The notes under the pieces: generated by a model
The model's database searches: none
Told to the model about the DNA's origin: nothing
Seen by the model: only the letters and a program-made list of their open reading frames with translations
Translations under genes and position numbers: made by a program
From: Spirogloea muscicola
Lineage: Eukaryota > Streptophyta > Zygnematophyceae > Spirogloeales > Spirogloeaceae
Reading direction: 5' to 3'
Length of the DNA stretch: 64,000 nt
Assembly (NCBI GenBank): GCA_009602725.1
Contig: WELB01000175.1
Location: 89,953-153,952 of the forward strand
Shown: positions 11,745-21,300 of the stretch, one piece after another
How positions within the stretch are numbered: the first letter of the stretch is position 1
Layout: every line of letters starts with the position of its first letter

Positions 11745-12640
11745 TTCCCAGGTGACAGGAACATGGGCTCTTCTGAAGCCCTCCATCGGAAGCTACACAG
11801 CTGTGGACCATCTCTCATCGCAAATACGGATAGTAGCTTTCGTGAATGAGCATTTGTCCGAGCTTCAGTCCAGAGCTTCGACATGCTCACATGGACTGGA
11901 AAGTATTTCCAGTCGCTGCTATTGGCCGTGTGCAACGTAAATTCAATCCTGGTAATCCTTGTCTCGATAACAAATCATGGTCAGAGGGCTCGCCCATGCA
12001 CGACTCAAGGCACGTCCCCATGCCCTGGGACACTCATATCAAGTGCGATGTGTCTTCCTCAAGCACTTGGCCTTCCTGCCACTTTGCATTTTTCGCCTGC
12101 CGTCCAGGCATTGCACACACCAGCCGTTGGTCCATGACCATCTCAGAAGATGCCAACCGATCCTTGTGCACATGATGGAAGGCGCGGTCCTTCAACACGC
12201 GCGAGATCAGCAGTCCAGGAGAGCATACTAGTGTCTACCTTAACCAACACAATGTCCATGCCGAATCACACTGCTCAATTGTGTGCTCCCAGGTATACAG
12301 ATGCCATTGCTAGCATCAGTCCTGCCGATGGCACTTGCGCCTCCTGTTCTGCCCAGCAGGACAGGTATACCCGCTTAGACTTGTAGACCTGTATGACTCC
12401 CCTGCCGTTCACACAGCTTATCCATCAATTTCAGCAAGTTTGATTTTCAGAGATTCTGCCCCTGGTGTCGTTGACCGAAACCAGTGTTCTTTTCTGGGCA
12501 CGTCTACGTGCAAGTCCAATTGGCCTTGCATTTGAACCACTCATCTGCCCCAACTTAGCGGTTTCCTGGTCACTTCAGCCGGCGAGGTGCTGCTGGCTCC
12601 ACCCTACATCCGTAACAACGTCCTCATGACCACCCACTTT
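11745..12640. repeat. Long diverged repeat A, copy 2
   Basis: Partner of 7980-8880, in the same orientation. It is followed directly by repeat B copy 2 and then by the LINE reverse transcriptase, so A-B-LINE may be one element; in copy 1, A and B are separated by about 700 bp that includes a LINE tail. No protein recognised. Confidence 0.65.
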
Positions 12641-13060
12641 CTGAGGCTCTGCCTGGTCTTTAGTGGCCTTCTGCACGTTTGTGTGCAAAGCGCGTAGCGT
12701 GGGCCACTGACGTCCTTGTGTCGACGTCTGAAAGCCCGACAATCCACTGCCATTGAACTTGCTTGCTATACTCCTAGTGATGATAATGCCACAGCAAGTG
12801 GTGGTTGGAGGGCACAAATTTTCGCTGATGAGGGCACTCGCCAATTAGATGCCACCCATCACGGACTTTGTAGTCCGCCACCTCCCTGTTTACATACACA
12901 GCCATAGGTGACGTCGGAAGATTGTGTGCTTGGCTTTCAAATCATGCACGCTGCGATGAGCCACGCGCTGCACCCTTCCCCTCCACCGCTGCCATCTGGC
13001 CAAGGGGCCGATTGCGCCTTCCACAACCTTGCGCCAGTCAAGCAGGTGCCCGTCCTCTTC
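12640..13060. repeat. Diverged repeat B, copy 2
   Basis: Partner of 9590-10015. Its right edge abuts the reverse transcriptase at about 13065, where similarity to copy 1 stops. Confidence 0.6.
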
Positions 13061-13068
13061 CTACTGTC

Positions 13069-14073
13069 TTGCAATCCAGCACAGGCACCCGGCAGGGAGA
13101 CCCTTTGGGCGGGTTCCTCTTTGCACTGGCACACCTACGGGCGCTGCGTAATACGGCGGAGGCCCACCCTGCTGTGCTAATCCCAAGCTACGCCGACGCC
13201 ACCACCATAGTGGGACCCCCAACTGAAGTCACCAGCGCTTACAGTACGTTGGAGCGCGAGCTTCACAGCCTTGGCCTCAACATCCGGCCCGAGAAGCGTT
13301 CAGCCTGGTCTCCAGCCGGCATCCCTCCCTTCATCAAGCTGCCGGCTGGCTGCCAGACCCCACCACTCGGCATGGTGGTGCTTGGAGCCCCGTTGGGGGC
13401 TGCTGCGCATGTGGAGCAAGTTGTGGAATCCACCCTTGAGAACCATCTCCAGATCCTCCCAGCCCTCTCCTCCTTACAGGACGCGCAGCTTGCGGTGGCC
13501 ATCCTCACCTGCTGTGTGGCCCAGCGTCCCACTTACCTGTTGCGGACTGTACCCCCCACCTCTGCACTACTCGCCATCTACTCTACCGTGGATTTCCAAC
13601 TACAACAGGCTCTTCACGGCCTGGTGGACCATCCGAATTTATCCGCCACGCCGGCTGCCATCCTACAGTGTACCCTTCCTACCAGCAAAGGCGGCCTTGG
13701 GTGCCGTCCACTGGCTCGCCTGTCCCAAGCAGCTCACCTGGGTTGCTGGGCCCAAGTGGCCTCCACCATCTCCAGTCGCTTCATCCTGAGGGGCCAGGCT
13801 GTTTTAGCACCCGCTATAGCAGGTGTTGCAACAGGGAACCTACCCTTCCAGCTTTCCCTGACCGCAGCACTGCATGACCTCTCGCGCTCTTTACCAACAC
13901 TTGCAGAGGGTCATGCAGATTTTGCGGCATGGGCACGCTGTTCTGACAGGAAAGCGCAGGCGCACTACACTCACGCTGCGGACGCGCAGGCCGCCTCTGA
14001 ATTGAAGGGACTGCTCAAGGACGATGGACGGCCTCACCCGGCTCCTTTCCATCAGCTCCCCGAGCGCGTCTGA
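13069..14073 (+). pseudogene. LINE reverse transcriptase, C-terminal half
   Basis: The open frame continues from repeat B into the RT palm. The QGDPLG block is intact. The catalytic YADD is YADA here, so the second metal-binding Asp is lost. Downstream LGLNIRPEKRSAW and the LGAPLG block are typical of LINE RT palm and thumb. It ends at LPERV-stop; the following conserved block continues in another frame. Confidence 0.8.
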
Positions 14074-14190
14074 GTGGCTCAACGCTCTGCCGATATACGA
14101 GTCCCTTCGACTCCCAGACAGCCTATTTCGCACAGCGCTCCACCACCACCTCGGCCTCCCCCCCCCATGCTTGGCTGGCATCCGCCAGTG

Positions 14191-14877
14191 CTAGTGTGGC
14201 CACATTGCCGATGACAAGCTCAATTTAGCTGCTCATATGCTGCGATGTGTTGAGGGGAGTGAGCGCATTGCCTCCCACGACCTACTCAGGGACACTATGT
14301 TTGGTATTGTGCGAGAGGCGGGGTATCACCCGGCGATGGAGGTGTCCGGCATCATGCCAGTCTCCTCGAGGCGCGGCAAGCCATACGTGCGGCGTCTGGA
14401 CGTGGTCGCCACCCCCCGGGGCGGTGGGCCTCGTCTGCTCCTGGACGTGGTACTGATCGACGCGTACAAGGCTGGCACACCCACGTCAACCGTGTCTGGC
14501 TGGGCCACGTCCAGCGCGGAGCGCAAGAAGGAGCGGCACTACCAGGACCATCCCCGAGGGGACCATCTTTATCCGTGTGCCATGGATATCTACGGAGGCT
14601 ACGGCGTAAAATGGTCCTCCCTGATCCAGCATCTGGCCCGGCTGGTTGATGCGCGTCGTCGAAGTCGGGGGGGCAGCTTGGGCCACTCCAGCATTCCGCA
14701 GGCCTTAGTTGCATACTATAGAATGCGGCTCTCACTTAGTTTGCAGCGCTCGCAAGCATTGGCACTTCATCAACGTGCATGGCGCGCTTTAAGTCAGGCC
14801 TCCGGCTTTCGTGGCGGCTCTCCAGCTCCCCAAGTTAGCTTGTCGGATTTGTTTGTGCTCACCCGTGGGTACTGATG
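14191..14877 (+). pseudogene. LINE zinc finger and endonuclease-like C-terminus
   Basis: Reads CGHIADDKLNLAAHMLRC, then SHDLLRD, then the nuclease-like segment GKPYVRRLDVV, LLLDVVLIDAYK, KKERHYQDHP and YGGYGVKWSSLIQHLARL, and ends SDLFVLTRGY-stop. The Asp pair and the K-x-x-x-Y motif fit restriction-like endonuclease domains of site-preferring LINEs. The same segments recur on the minus strand at 15640-16440 and 16617-16838, which supports the family assignment independently. An exact clade is not assigned. Confidence 0.75.
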
Positions 14878-15005
14878 TCACCTTAGGCACCTTGGTTTAG
14901 GTTTCCGTATTATGTAGCCCTGTTTAGTCTGCCCTAGACTCTGCCTGAACAATGTGTCGGCTTGAATTGGCCTCCACTTCAATTCATGCGCCCCCGCGCG
15001 CCTTC
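14878..15005 (+). mobile_element. LINE 3' untranslated tail
   Basis: About 130 bp after the LINE stop, shared with 9460-9560. It ends where the minus-strand homeodomain-like ORF tail begins, the same junction type as at 9560-10018 but without repeat B in between. Confidence 0.6.
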
Positions 15006-15009
15006 TCTT

Positions 15010-15505
15010 CCTACACAACCCACGCCTCCTCATGGAAGCGGGTCCTGATTTGCCTTCAGGGCGGCCACCCAGGCCTTTCCGTGCGGCAGCCAGCTCGGCG
15101 GCCTTCTGCTCCTCTCGAGCCTCCTCGCCAACATGAGCTTGAAGCCGACAGTACGCTTGAAGAGGCAGCTCGTCGCAATCCGCTTCCAGCATTTTCTGTA
15201 TGGGTCATCGAGCGGCTGGAGGCCAGCTTCTAGCTTTATCCTGGCCAGTTTCTTGGCTGACTCAAGCGTTTGTGCCGCTTGCGCCAGTTCCGCAGCGTAA
15301 GCAGCGCGTACTTGCTTGCGCTCCTCTCGTTTAGGCTGGGCGTTTAGGCTGGGGGTTGGCGTTCGCCCAGTCCTCCGGCGTAAGTCCTGCCTCGACCCAC
15401 TCTAGCGGCACTTGGCGTCTCTTGGAACGCTCCTGCCGGTACTGGGTGTACCACGCCCGTACGTCACGCGAGTCGAGGAGCCGCTTCACGACGAGCGTTG
15501 GAAGG
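15010..15505 (-). pseudogene. Homeodomain-like ORF of a repeat, copy 2 (truncated)
   Basis: Second copy of the ORF at 10018-10547. It keeps VRAWYTQYRQERSKRRQVP (the recognition-helix part, with the basic run lost in copy 1), GLTPEDWANA, the Ala-rich AAYAAELAQAAQ and the tail ending in KANQDPLP. The N-terminal part is missing: at about 15505 the sequence changes into a minus-strand LINE tail. It is decayed, with several breaks. Confidence 0.5.
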
Positions 15506-16117
15506 GAGAAAGTGCCCGCCCATTGAGGGTAGGGGCTGGGAAAGCCAGCCCCAAAAAGAATGAACAGAGTTCGAGAAGGGGGCCAGGGGAAGCGCTACAA
15601 ATAACAAGCACACAAAGAAACAAAGCAGCTACGAATCACTCAGTAACCCCTGCTAAGCAGCCGCAGATCAGAGATGCTGGGCTCCTGGAAGTGGGTACCC
15701 TGGCCAGAGCCAGTGGCAGCAGCGAGGGCTCTGCCGGCACGAAGGTGCAGCGCCCGGGCCATAGACCTGTGCAGCGAGACGGCCAGGCGCATACTATACA
15801 CTTGCGTCGGCGACCCGGCTGCAGGAAAGTCGACCGGCTCCCCATGGAAGCGACGGGCGATGGTGTGGCGGGCGAGCTGGGTGAGCAGCTCGAGCCACCG
15901 AGCGCCCAGCGCCCCATGGTTGTCAATTGTCAACGGGAAGAACTCGTCTTCCCGCGGATGGTCGGCGTACTTGAGCTCTTTAGCCCGAGCGGCGCAGGCG
16001 ACCGCACGATATCGCCAGGCGCATGCGGAAGTCTTGGGCCAGCAAACCGGCGGCGTTGAAGCCGGCAGCGCCCCTGGCTGACCCGGCCGCCGGTCAATGG
16101 CCTGACGGGCAAGCTGC
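15506..16117 (-). mobile_element. LINE 3' fragment, second family, copy M1
   Basis: Minus-strand LINE end with stop at 15640 (SISDLRLLSRGY-stop). Coding part: RAKELKYADHPREDEFFP, IDNHGALGARWLELLTQLAR, MRLAVSLHRSMARALHLRAG. The 3' tail (15506-15639) contains the hairpin ggggctgggaaagccagcccc. It is homologous to, but diverged from, the endonuclease C-terminus of the plus-strand LINE. Confidence 0.75.
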
Positions 16118-16443
16118 TGGAGGAGACTCAGCCAGCGGCTGCCGACAGTCCCGTGAACGTCGATCGCCAGGGCCGCGAATCCGTCACCCAACCGGGTGGT
16201 CGGCATATTTCCGCTCTTTTTCCCGGGGGGCCAGGCCGACCGCGTGCCCTGCAAACGACGCCGAGCTGGTGGGATGGGCGGAGTCGATGCAGTCAGTTGT
16301 CACCACGTCGGCGATGATGCGGGGACCGCCGCCGGGCGGGATGGCGACCAGGTCGGCGCCTCGTGTATGGGGCTGGCCGTCCGCGCCCAGCTGGATTGGC
16401 ATTATTGAGGTGTTCTCCACCGCCACCTTGAAGCCCGCCTCCA
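16118..16443 (-). mobile_element. LINE endonuclease-like fragment, copy M2
   Basis: Contains RGADLVAIPPGGGPRIIADV, REKERKYADHPVG, IDVHGTVGSRWLSLLQQLAR, that is the D...D and K-x-x-x-Y segments. It is broken off on both sides: at 16117 it runs into M1 and at about 16443 into the tail of another copy. Confidence 0.7.
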
Positions 16444-17070
16444 TGAACAAGAAGAAGAAAGTGCTCGGGGCTGGAAATGATAGGGGCTGGAAAAGCCAGC
16501 CCCAAAAAGAATGAACAGAGTTCGAGAAGGGGGCCAGGTGAAGCGCTAAGGAAAACAAGCTCACAAAGTAACAAAGCAGCTACGAATCACTCAGTAACCC
16601 TGCTAAGCAGGGGTTACTAAGTGAACACCCCCTGCGTACTATCGCGCAGGAGATCATGGGAGCCGGTCCGCTCGCGCCCGTGCGCGCAGCGGAGCATATG
16701 CGCGGCCAGCTCTGCAGGGTCGGCGTGACGGGCACCGCACTCGCACTGAGTGACGCCCACGAGGCAAGGAGGGAGGAGGCCGAAGAGCGGGTGGACCGCC
16801 GTCCTGTAGAACCTCGTCGGGCATGGTGAGTGCTGCATAGAGTGGGAGCGCAGTCAACCACGCCGCCGCCCCAGGGGATTGAGGATAGGGGCTGGAAAAG
16901 CTAGCCCAAAAATGCATGGACAGAGTACGAGAAGGGGGCCAGGGGAAGCGCTAAGAGAAACAAGCACACAAAGAACCAAAACAGCTACAAATCACTCCGT
17001 AACCGCTGCTAAGCAGCCGCAGATCAGAGATGCTAGGCTCCTGGAAGGAGAGCTAGCCCGTCTCCACTTC
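16444..17070 (-). mobile_element. Nested LINE tails and a zinc-finger fragment (M3-M5)
   Basis: 16455-16600 is a 3' tail with the hairpin ggggctggaaaagccagcccc. 16617-16838 holds the finger CECGARHADPAELAAHMLRC followed by SHDLLRDS. 16862-17060 is another tail with a slightly imperfect hairpin. At least three insertions or truncation events lie in about 600 bp. Confidence 0.7.
16598..16622. repeat. Palindrome at a LINE-LINE junction
   Basis: agtaaccctgctaagcaggggttact is a near-perfect inverted repeat made where two LINE termini (CTGCTTAGCAGGGGTTACT being the end of the coding sequence) meet in opposite orientation. Confidence 0.7.
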
Positions 17071-18328
17071 AGCTGCCGCCGCCCGTGAGAGGCCAGCCCA
17101 AAGTGGACAGCGCTTCCAAATTGACTGGTGGCTGTGAGAGCCGCCAGCCCAAAAGAATGGACAGAGAATGCCCAAATTGCCCAAAGGAATGTACAAGGTC
17201 TGAAGGGGCCCGATGGCCTTAAATCTAACCTTAGCGGTCCATGGCCTTGCATCTGCGTGGAGGCCGTGCTCTCGCTGCGGCCTCCGGCTTTCGTCAGGGG
17301 GATACTTTAGTCTGTCGGAACTGAGGCTCCTCACTCGTTACTACTGAGTTGTCCATCCTCCCCCCGTAATGCCATAGCTTCATCTTGCAGCAGCAGCTCA
17401 CCTTGTTGTCCCTGACGACGGGAAGAATGAAAATGACTCTTCCAAAGGGACCGAGGGCTGTGAAAAGCCAGCCCACCAAAGGCTGGACAAGGTCCAAGAG
17501 GCCAAACGGTGCTATTCACAGAGAGCCACACCCTTGGTGAGTGACAGCCATAGCTACTGCGCATCAGAGCAGAGCGGTCGCGCCAGAAATAAGCCCAACA
17601 TGCTGGGGCACCCTTTTCGGCTGATAAAGTCATGAACACCCCTCTGTATGCACCTGGCTAGCATTTACAGCCACATTTGTAACACCAGCAGCCGCATTCT
17701 TGTTCTACAAAGAGGCTCCCACAGCTCACTAGGCTGACTTACATGGCTACCAAGCCCATTGCTTGACTCTACTGCCGCATTTCGCAGACCGTCTGCCCAG
17801 CCCAAACAGCTGGTTCACCATCTTTACAGCAATGGAGACATGTGACACTCGTATCAAAACGGCCGTTAGATATATATCGACGATTTGTTAACCAAATCAA
17901 AGCCTCATGGTCACTTTGTGACTATGTGCTGGGTGCAGATAGCCCAGTCAGCCATTGGCTGATTGAACTACTTACAACTTGTGGCCTTACAGCAGCCAAC
18001 TGCTACCCTTGCCACGCGCCTATCCTTGCTCTGTGGCTAGGCCTCCATTAAGACACTTTGTCAAAGTAGATCAGCAGATGGAAGCCACTGATGCAAACCG
18101 AGCGAGTATGAGTGGCCCCAACTTCAGGGGGTTTCACAAATGAAATATGCCTTTTAATTAGACCACGACCTGATATGATCAGTAGTTCAGGTTGTGATCT
18201 GTATTGGTCGGCAGCCCATTTCGAGAACCAGCGCAAATCTTACGGCGACTGTAGGGCAACCTTATGTAGGGCAACCAGGATTTATCCATTTTTCAGTATA
18301 TGTTCTGCTACCTCTGCTCGCAAGCAGG
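17071..18328. other. Intergenic, with LINE-tail scraps up to about 17545
   Basis: 17085-17160 and 17455-17545 contain gccagcccaaa(a)gaatgg and ggctgtgaaaagccagccca, the LINE-tail vocabulary. 17546-18328 shows no gene, RNA or repeat that I can support; part of it is the 3' flank of the RF298-like gene. Confidence 0.5.
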
Positions 18329-21300
18329 TCAACTTGCTCCAAAGAGGCGGATGCGCTGCTGGATGGGGGTCCGACAGGAAGGGCAGTCCCGCATGCCCTG
18401 CTGCTGATGGAGGTCGTTGCACGATACACACACTGCGAGGTGCGCACAGGGCAGAAACACAACCGACATCTCCTCGCTCATGCACATCACGCACTCCCGC
18501 TCCCTGCCAATGTCACGCTCTGGCAGCGCCACCGCGACCTGCCTCTCCAGGCTTTGGTGCACCTCCTTGAGCACACCTCCGCTGGCTAGCTTTGCTGCTC
18601 CTGCCGGTGAACCGGCTGCCAGTCTCAACTGTAATCACCAAAGTAACACGCTTTCGAGTTAAAGAAGACACCAAAAGGATCAGGCAATCCCTGCACCTAC
18701 CCAAGGATCAAGCTTCACTGAGGCCAATGCTGTCTCATTGCTTTCTACAGGCAGAGTAGCTTTTAAGGTTCTGTAAGCATGTAAATTGTCACCTCAAGTA
18801 CCAAGGCCACAAGTGACGGGAAATAACACCACAAATCTGAATCAAACTGCAGGCACCTGAGCAATCTGCATCTCCAGGCGGTTGACCTCTTCGCGGTGCC
18901 GTCGCCTGTCGGCCTCAGCTTTTCTGCGCCCGGCCTCCTCCCTCCTCTTTGCGTTGGCCTCCACTGCCTCTCTTGCCCGCTTCTCGTTCTCAGCACGCTC
19001 CAGAGCCTCATACTTAGTCCGCTCCTCCTGCCGTTGCCTCACCTCACTCTGCTGCTGCCGCTCTTTGTATTGGGCAACTAGCTGCTGAAGAGAGGCTACC
19101 TTTCTCTTCTCGTCTACCACTTCCTCCTGTAGATAGTCGAGCAGGGGCGCAAATATCATGAAAAGCTGAGTGTTCCACAGTGCAGTGACAATCCATGCCA
19201 AGAATGCTACACGGAGCATTACAAAGCGGTGCTTTGTAAAGCACCCGCATGAGCTACGTCTTGTACTGCCCCAGTTGGAGCATTTTGCATAATAGCTTAT
19301 AAAATCAAGGCGTGCTGGCAAACAAATTACCAGATTAAATACCACCATACTTTGCATAACTACAAGCATGCAACCATGAAAGTTCCTTTGCATATGTCCC
19401 AGAAGACGTTGCAAATACAAGTTTCTGTATGCTCACACTACCTGCAGTTTAGCCTTCAGCTTCTCCCAGGCCTGAGCTTTCTTAGCTCCTCTCTTCTCGC
19501 GTTTGGCACCCTCTGCTGTTGCAGCTGATGCCTCAGCAGCACTTAGCTTTGCCGCTTCCATCTCTGCTCTTACCTCCGCGTTTTCCACCTCCAACCTCCT
19601 CACAAGTGCATTTGCTTTGTCAACCTGCAGTAGCAGAGAAATCAGGTTGTTGATGAACATACTAAATTATGCATATTTCTGAATAGCTGTAGAGCTTCTG
19701 TTGACGAAGGTGAGGCTCAATGCCATTGATTTGCAGGGTCAGGGTTATCTCAAATTCCAATATTCCCCACTCTTCTTTCATTCAAGCTTCGCCAAGACGG
19801 CCAAAAGGAGGAAAGGTGGCAACTATGCACACCTGTCCGCTGGCTTTACGAAGGGCACTGTCCATCTCTGATAGCTTTGTCATTGTGCTCTCTTCCAATG
19901 CCTGCTTTTCTTTCCTCAACCTTGCAGCTTCCTCTCTCTCTGCTCGTAAGGCCTGACAAAGTATCTCCCATTTAGAATATCATATAACCAGCGAAATAGA
20001 GGCTGAGACCAATCTGTCTGGAAGTGCAGATAGTGTACGTTTGGAGTATATGAAATTGCAACTAATTGGTAGTGATTTTAACAATCATTGAAACTTTTAG
20101 TGCCAGGTGTATGCCTCACCTTCAGCTCGCCAGAGACAGTGAGCAGCTTCCTTGCAGCCTGTACAACTTTCTGCTTTGCCCACTCCTTCCTCTCCTGCAG
20201 CTGCTTCTCGAGCTCATTGACTTTTGCACACAGACGAGTACACTGCTGCTGGTCCCGCTTCTCTTCTGCCAGTGCGGCCGCTTCCAGCTCCTCAACTCTC
20301 TGCTCCAGTTTGACGCACTGCAAGCAACAGCTCAACTTGATGCTGTGGTGTGAGGTATGTCTTTGGCACTGAAGCTACTGAAAATGTAGATGAGAACCTC
20401 AGGTGGCAGGTAGTACTGTGGTGGTGAGCAAGATAAGAAGAGCTCCAAGAGCAGGAAAACCCTGCTGCAATATCGACTGTAGGAGTGAGCTTCCAATCCC
20501 TGGATGTCAATAATTTACATGGAGAGCATACCGCAGGCAAGGTTGAGAAAGCCTCGAAGAGGCCAAGAGATAAGAGATGCTAGAGTACTGCATATGAAAA
20601 AGGTGACAGTAACACATGCCTGCTTCATGACCTCCTCATGGGTTTGATTGAGCTGGTCCACTCTTTGCAGCACTCCCTGCACATTCTCGACCTCCTCCCT
20701 CACAGCCGCCTCTTGAAGCGCCGAAGGAGCTGCTGCACTGCCAGTGCTGTGGGCTACTCTACCGTGCCGCTTCAGGGAATTGACCTCCTCAATGACCTGG
20801 TTGCTTGTCCTGCTTGAGTCTGCGGCTGCCCTGGTACACGGTGCTTCCAAGTCGTCCGGCCTGCCAGGGGCCATGAGCTGACTGGTCGAGCCAGTGTCGT
20901 CCTCCGGGCTGGTCATTGATGGCGAAGAAGTTATTGCTGCCTCTTGAGGTTTCAAACTCTGCTGTGCACAACTAACAGTACCAGGAATGTGAGGTAAAGC
21001 AGCAGATGAGTTGCGTTCTGCAGGCGCCACCATTGCAGTCGCAGATAGTAAGCAGCTGCTGCTCCCTGCTGCCGAGCTTGCAGGCAAGGTGCCCTGCGCA
21101 AGCTGGGTGGGCGGGAGCTCCAAGTCCAGCGGGGGCAGGCCTTGGATGGTGGAGCCCAGGACCTCCCACACCTTCATCACAGCCGACGCAGCCCCTGGGC
21201 CACTGAGAGCCGGCCAAGACCGCAGGAGCTCCTCCCTTATGTTGGCCAACGTGATCCTTTGCGAAGGGGTCACGCCTTCGAGCAGCTCCGCGGTGCCTGC

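Larger units (their letters stand above)
13060..14877 (+). mobile_element. 5'-truncated LINE with RT and restriction-like endonuclease-like region
   Basis: A non-LTR retrotransposon copy that starts inside the reverse transcriptase and runs to the end of its protein. Order: RT motif 4 (TGTRQGDPLGGFLFALAH), motif 5 at YADATT, thumb/linker region, a W-L-N-A-L-P-I-Y conserved block near 14073, a C-x-C-G...H-x3-C zinc finger near 14190-14250, then a nuclease-like domain with R-x-D-V-V, LLLDVVLID and K-K-x-x-x-Y. This order (RT, CCHC finger, endonuclease at the C-terminus) is that of endonuclease-at-the-end LINEs such as the R2/CRE/Utopia types. RT motifs 1-3 are missing. The copy is split between frames and has at least one in-frame stop, so it is dead. 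Confidence 0.85.
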
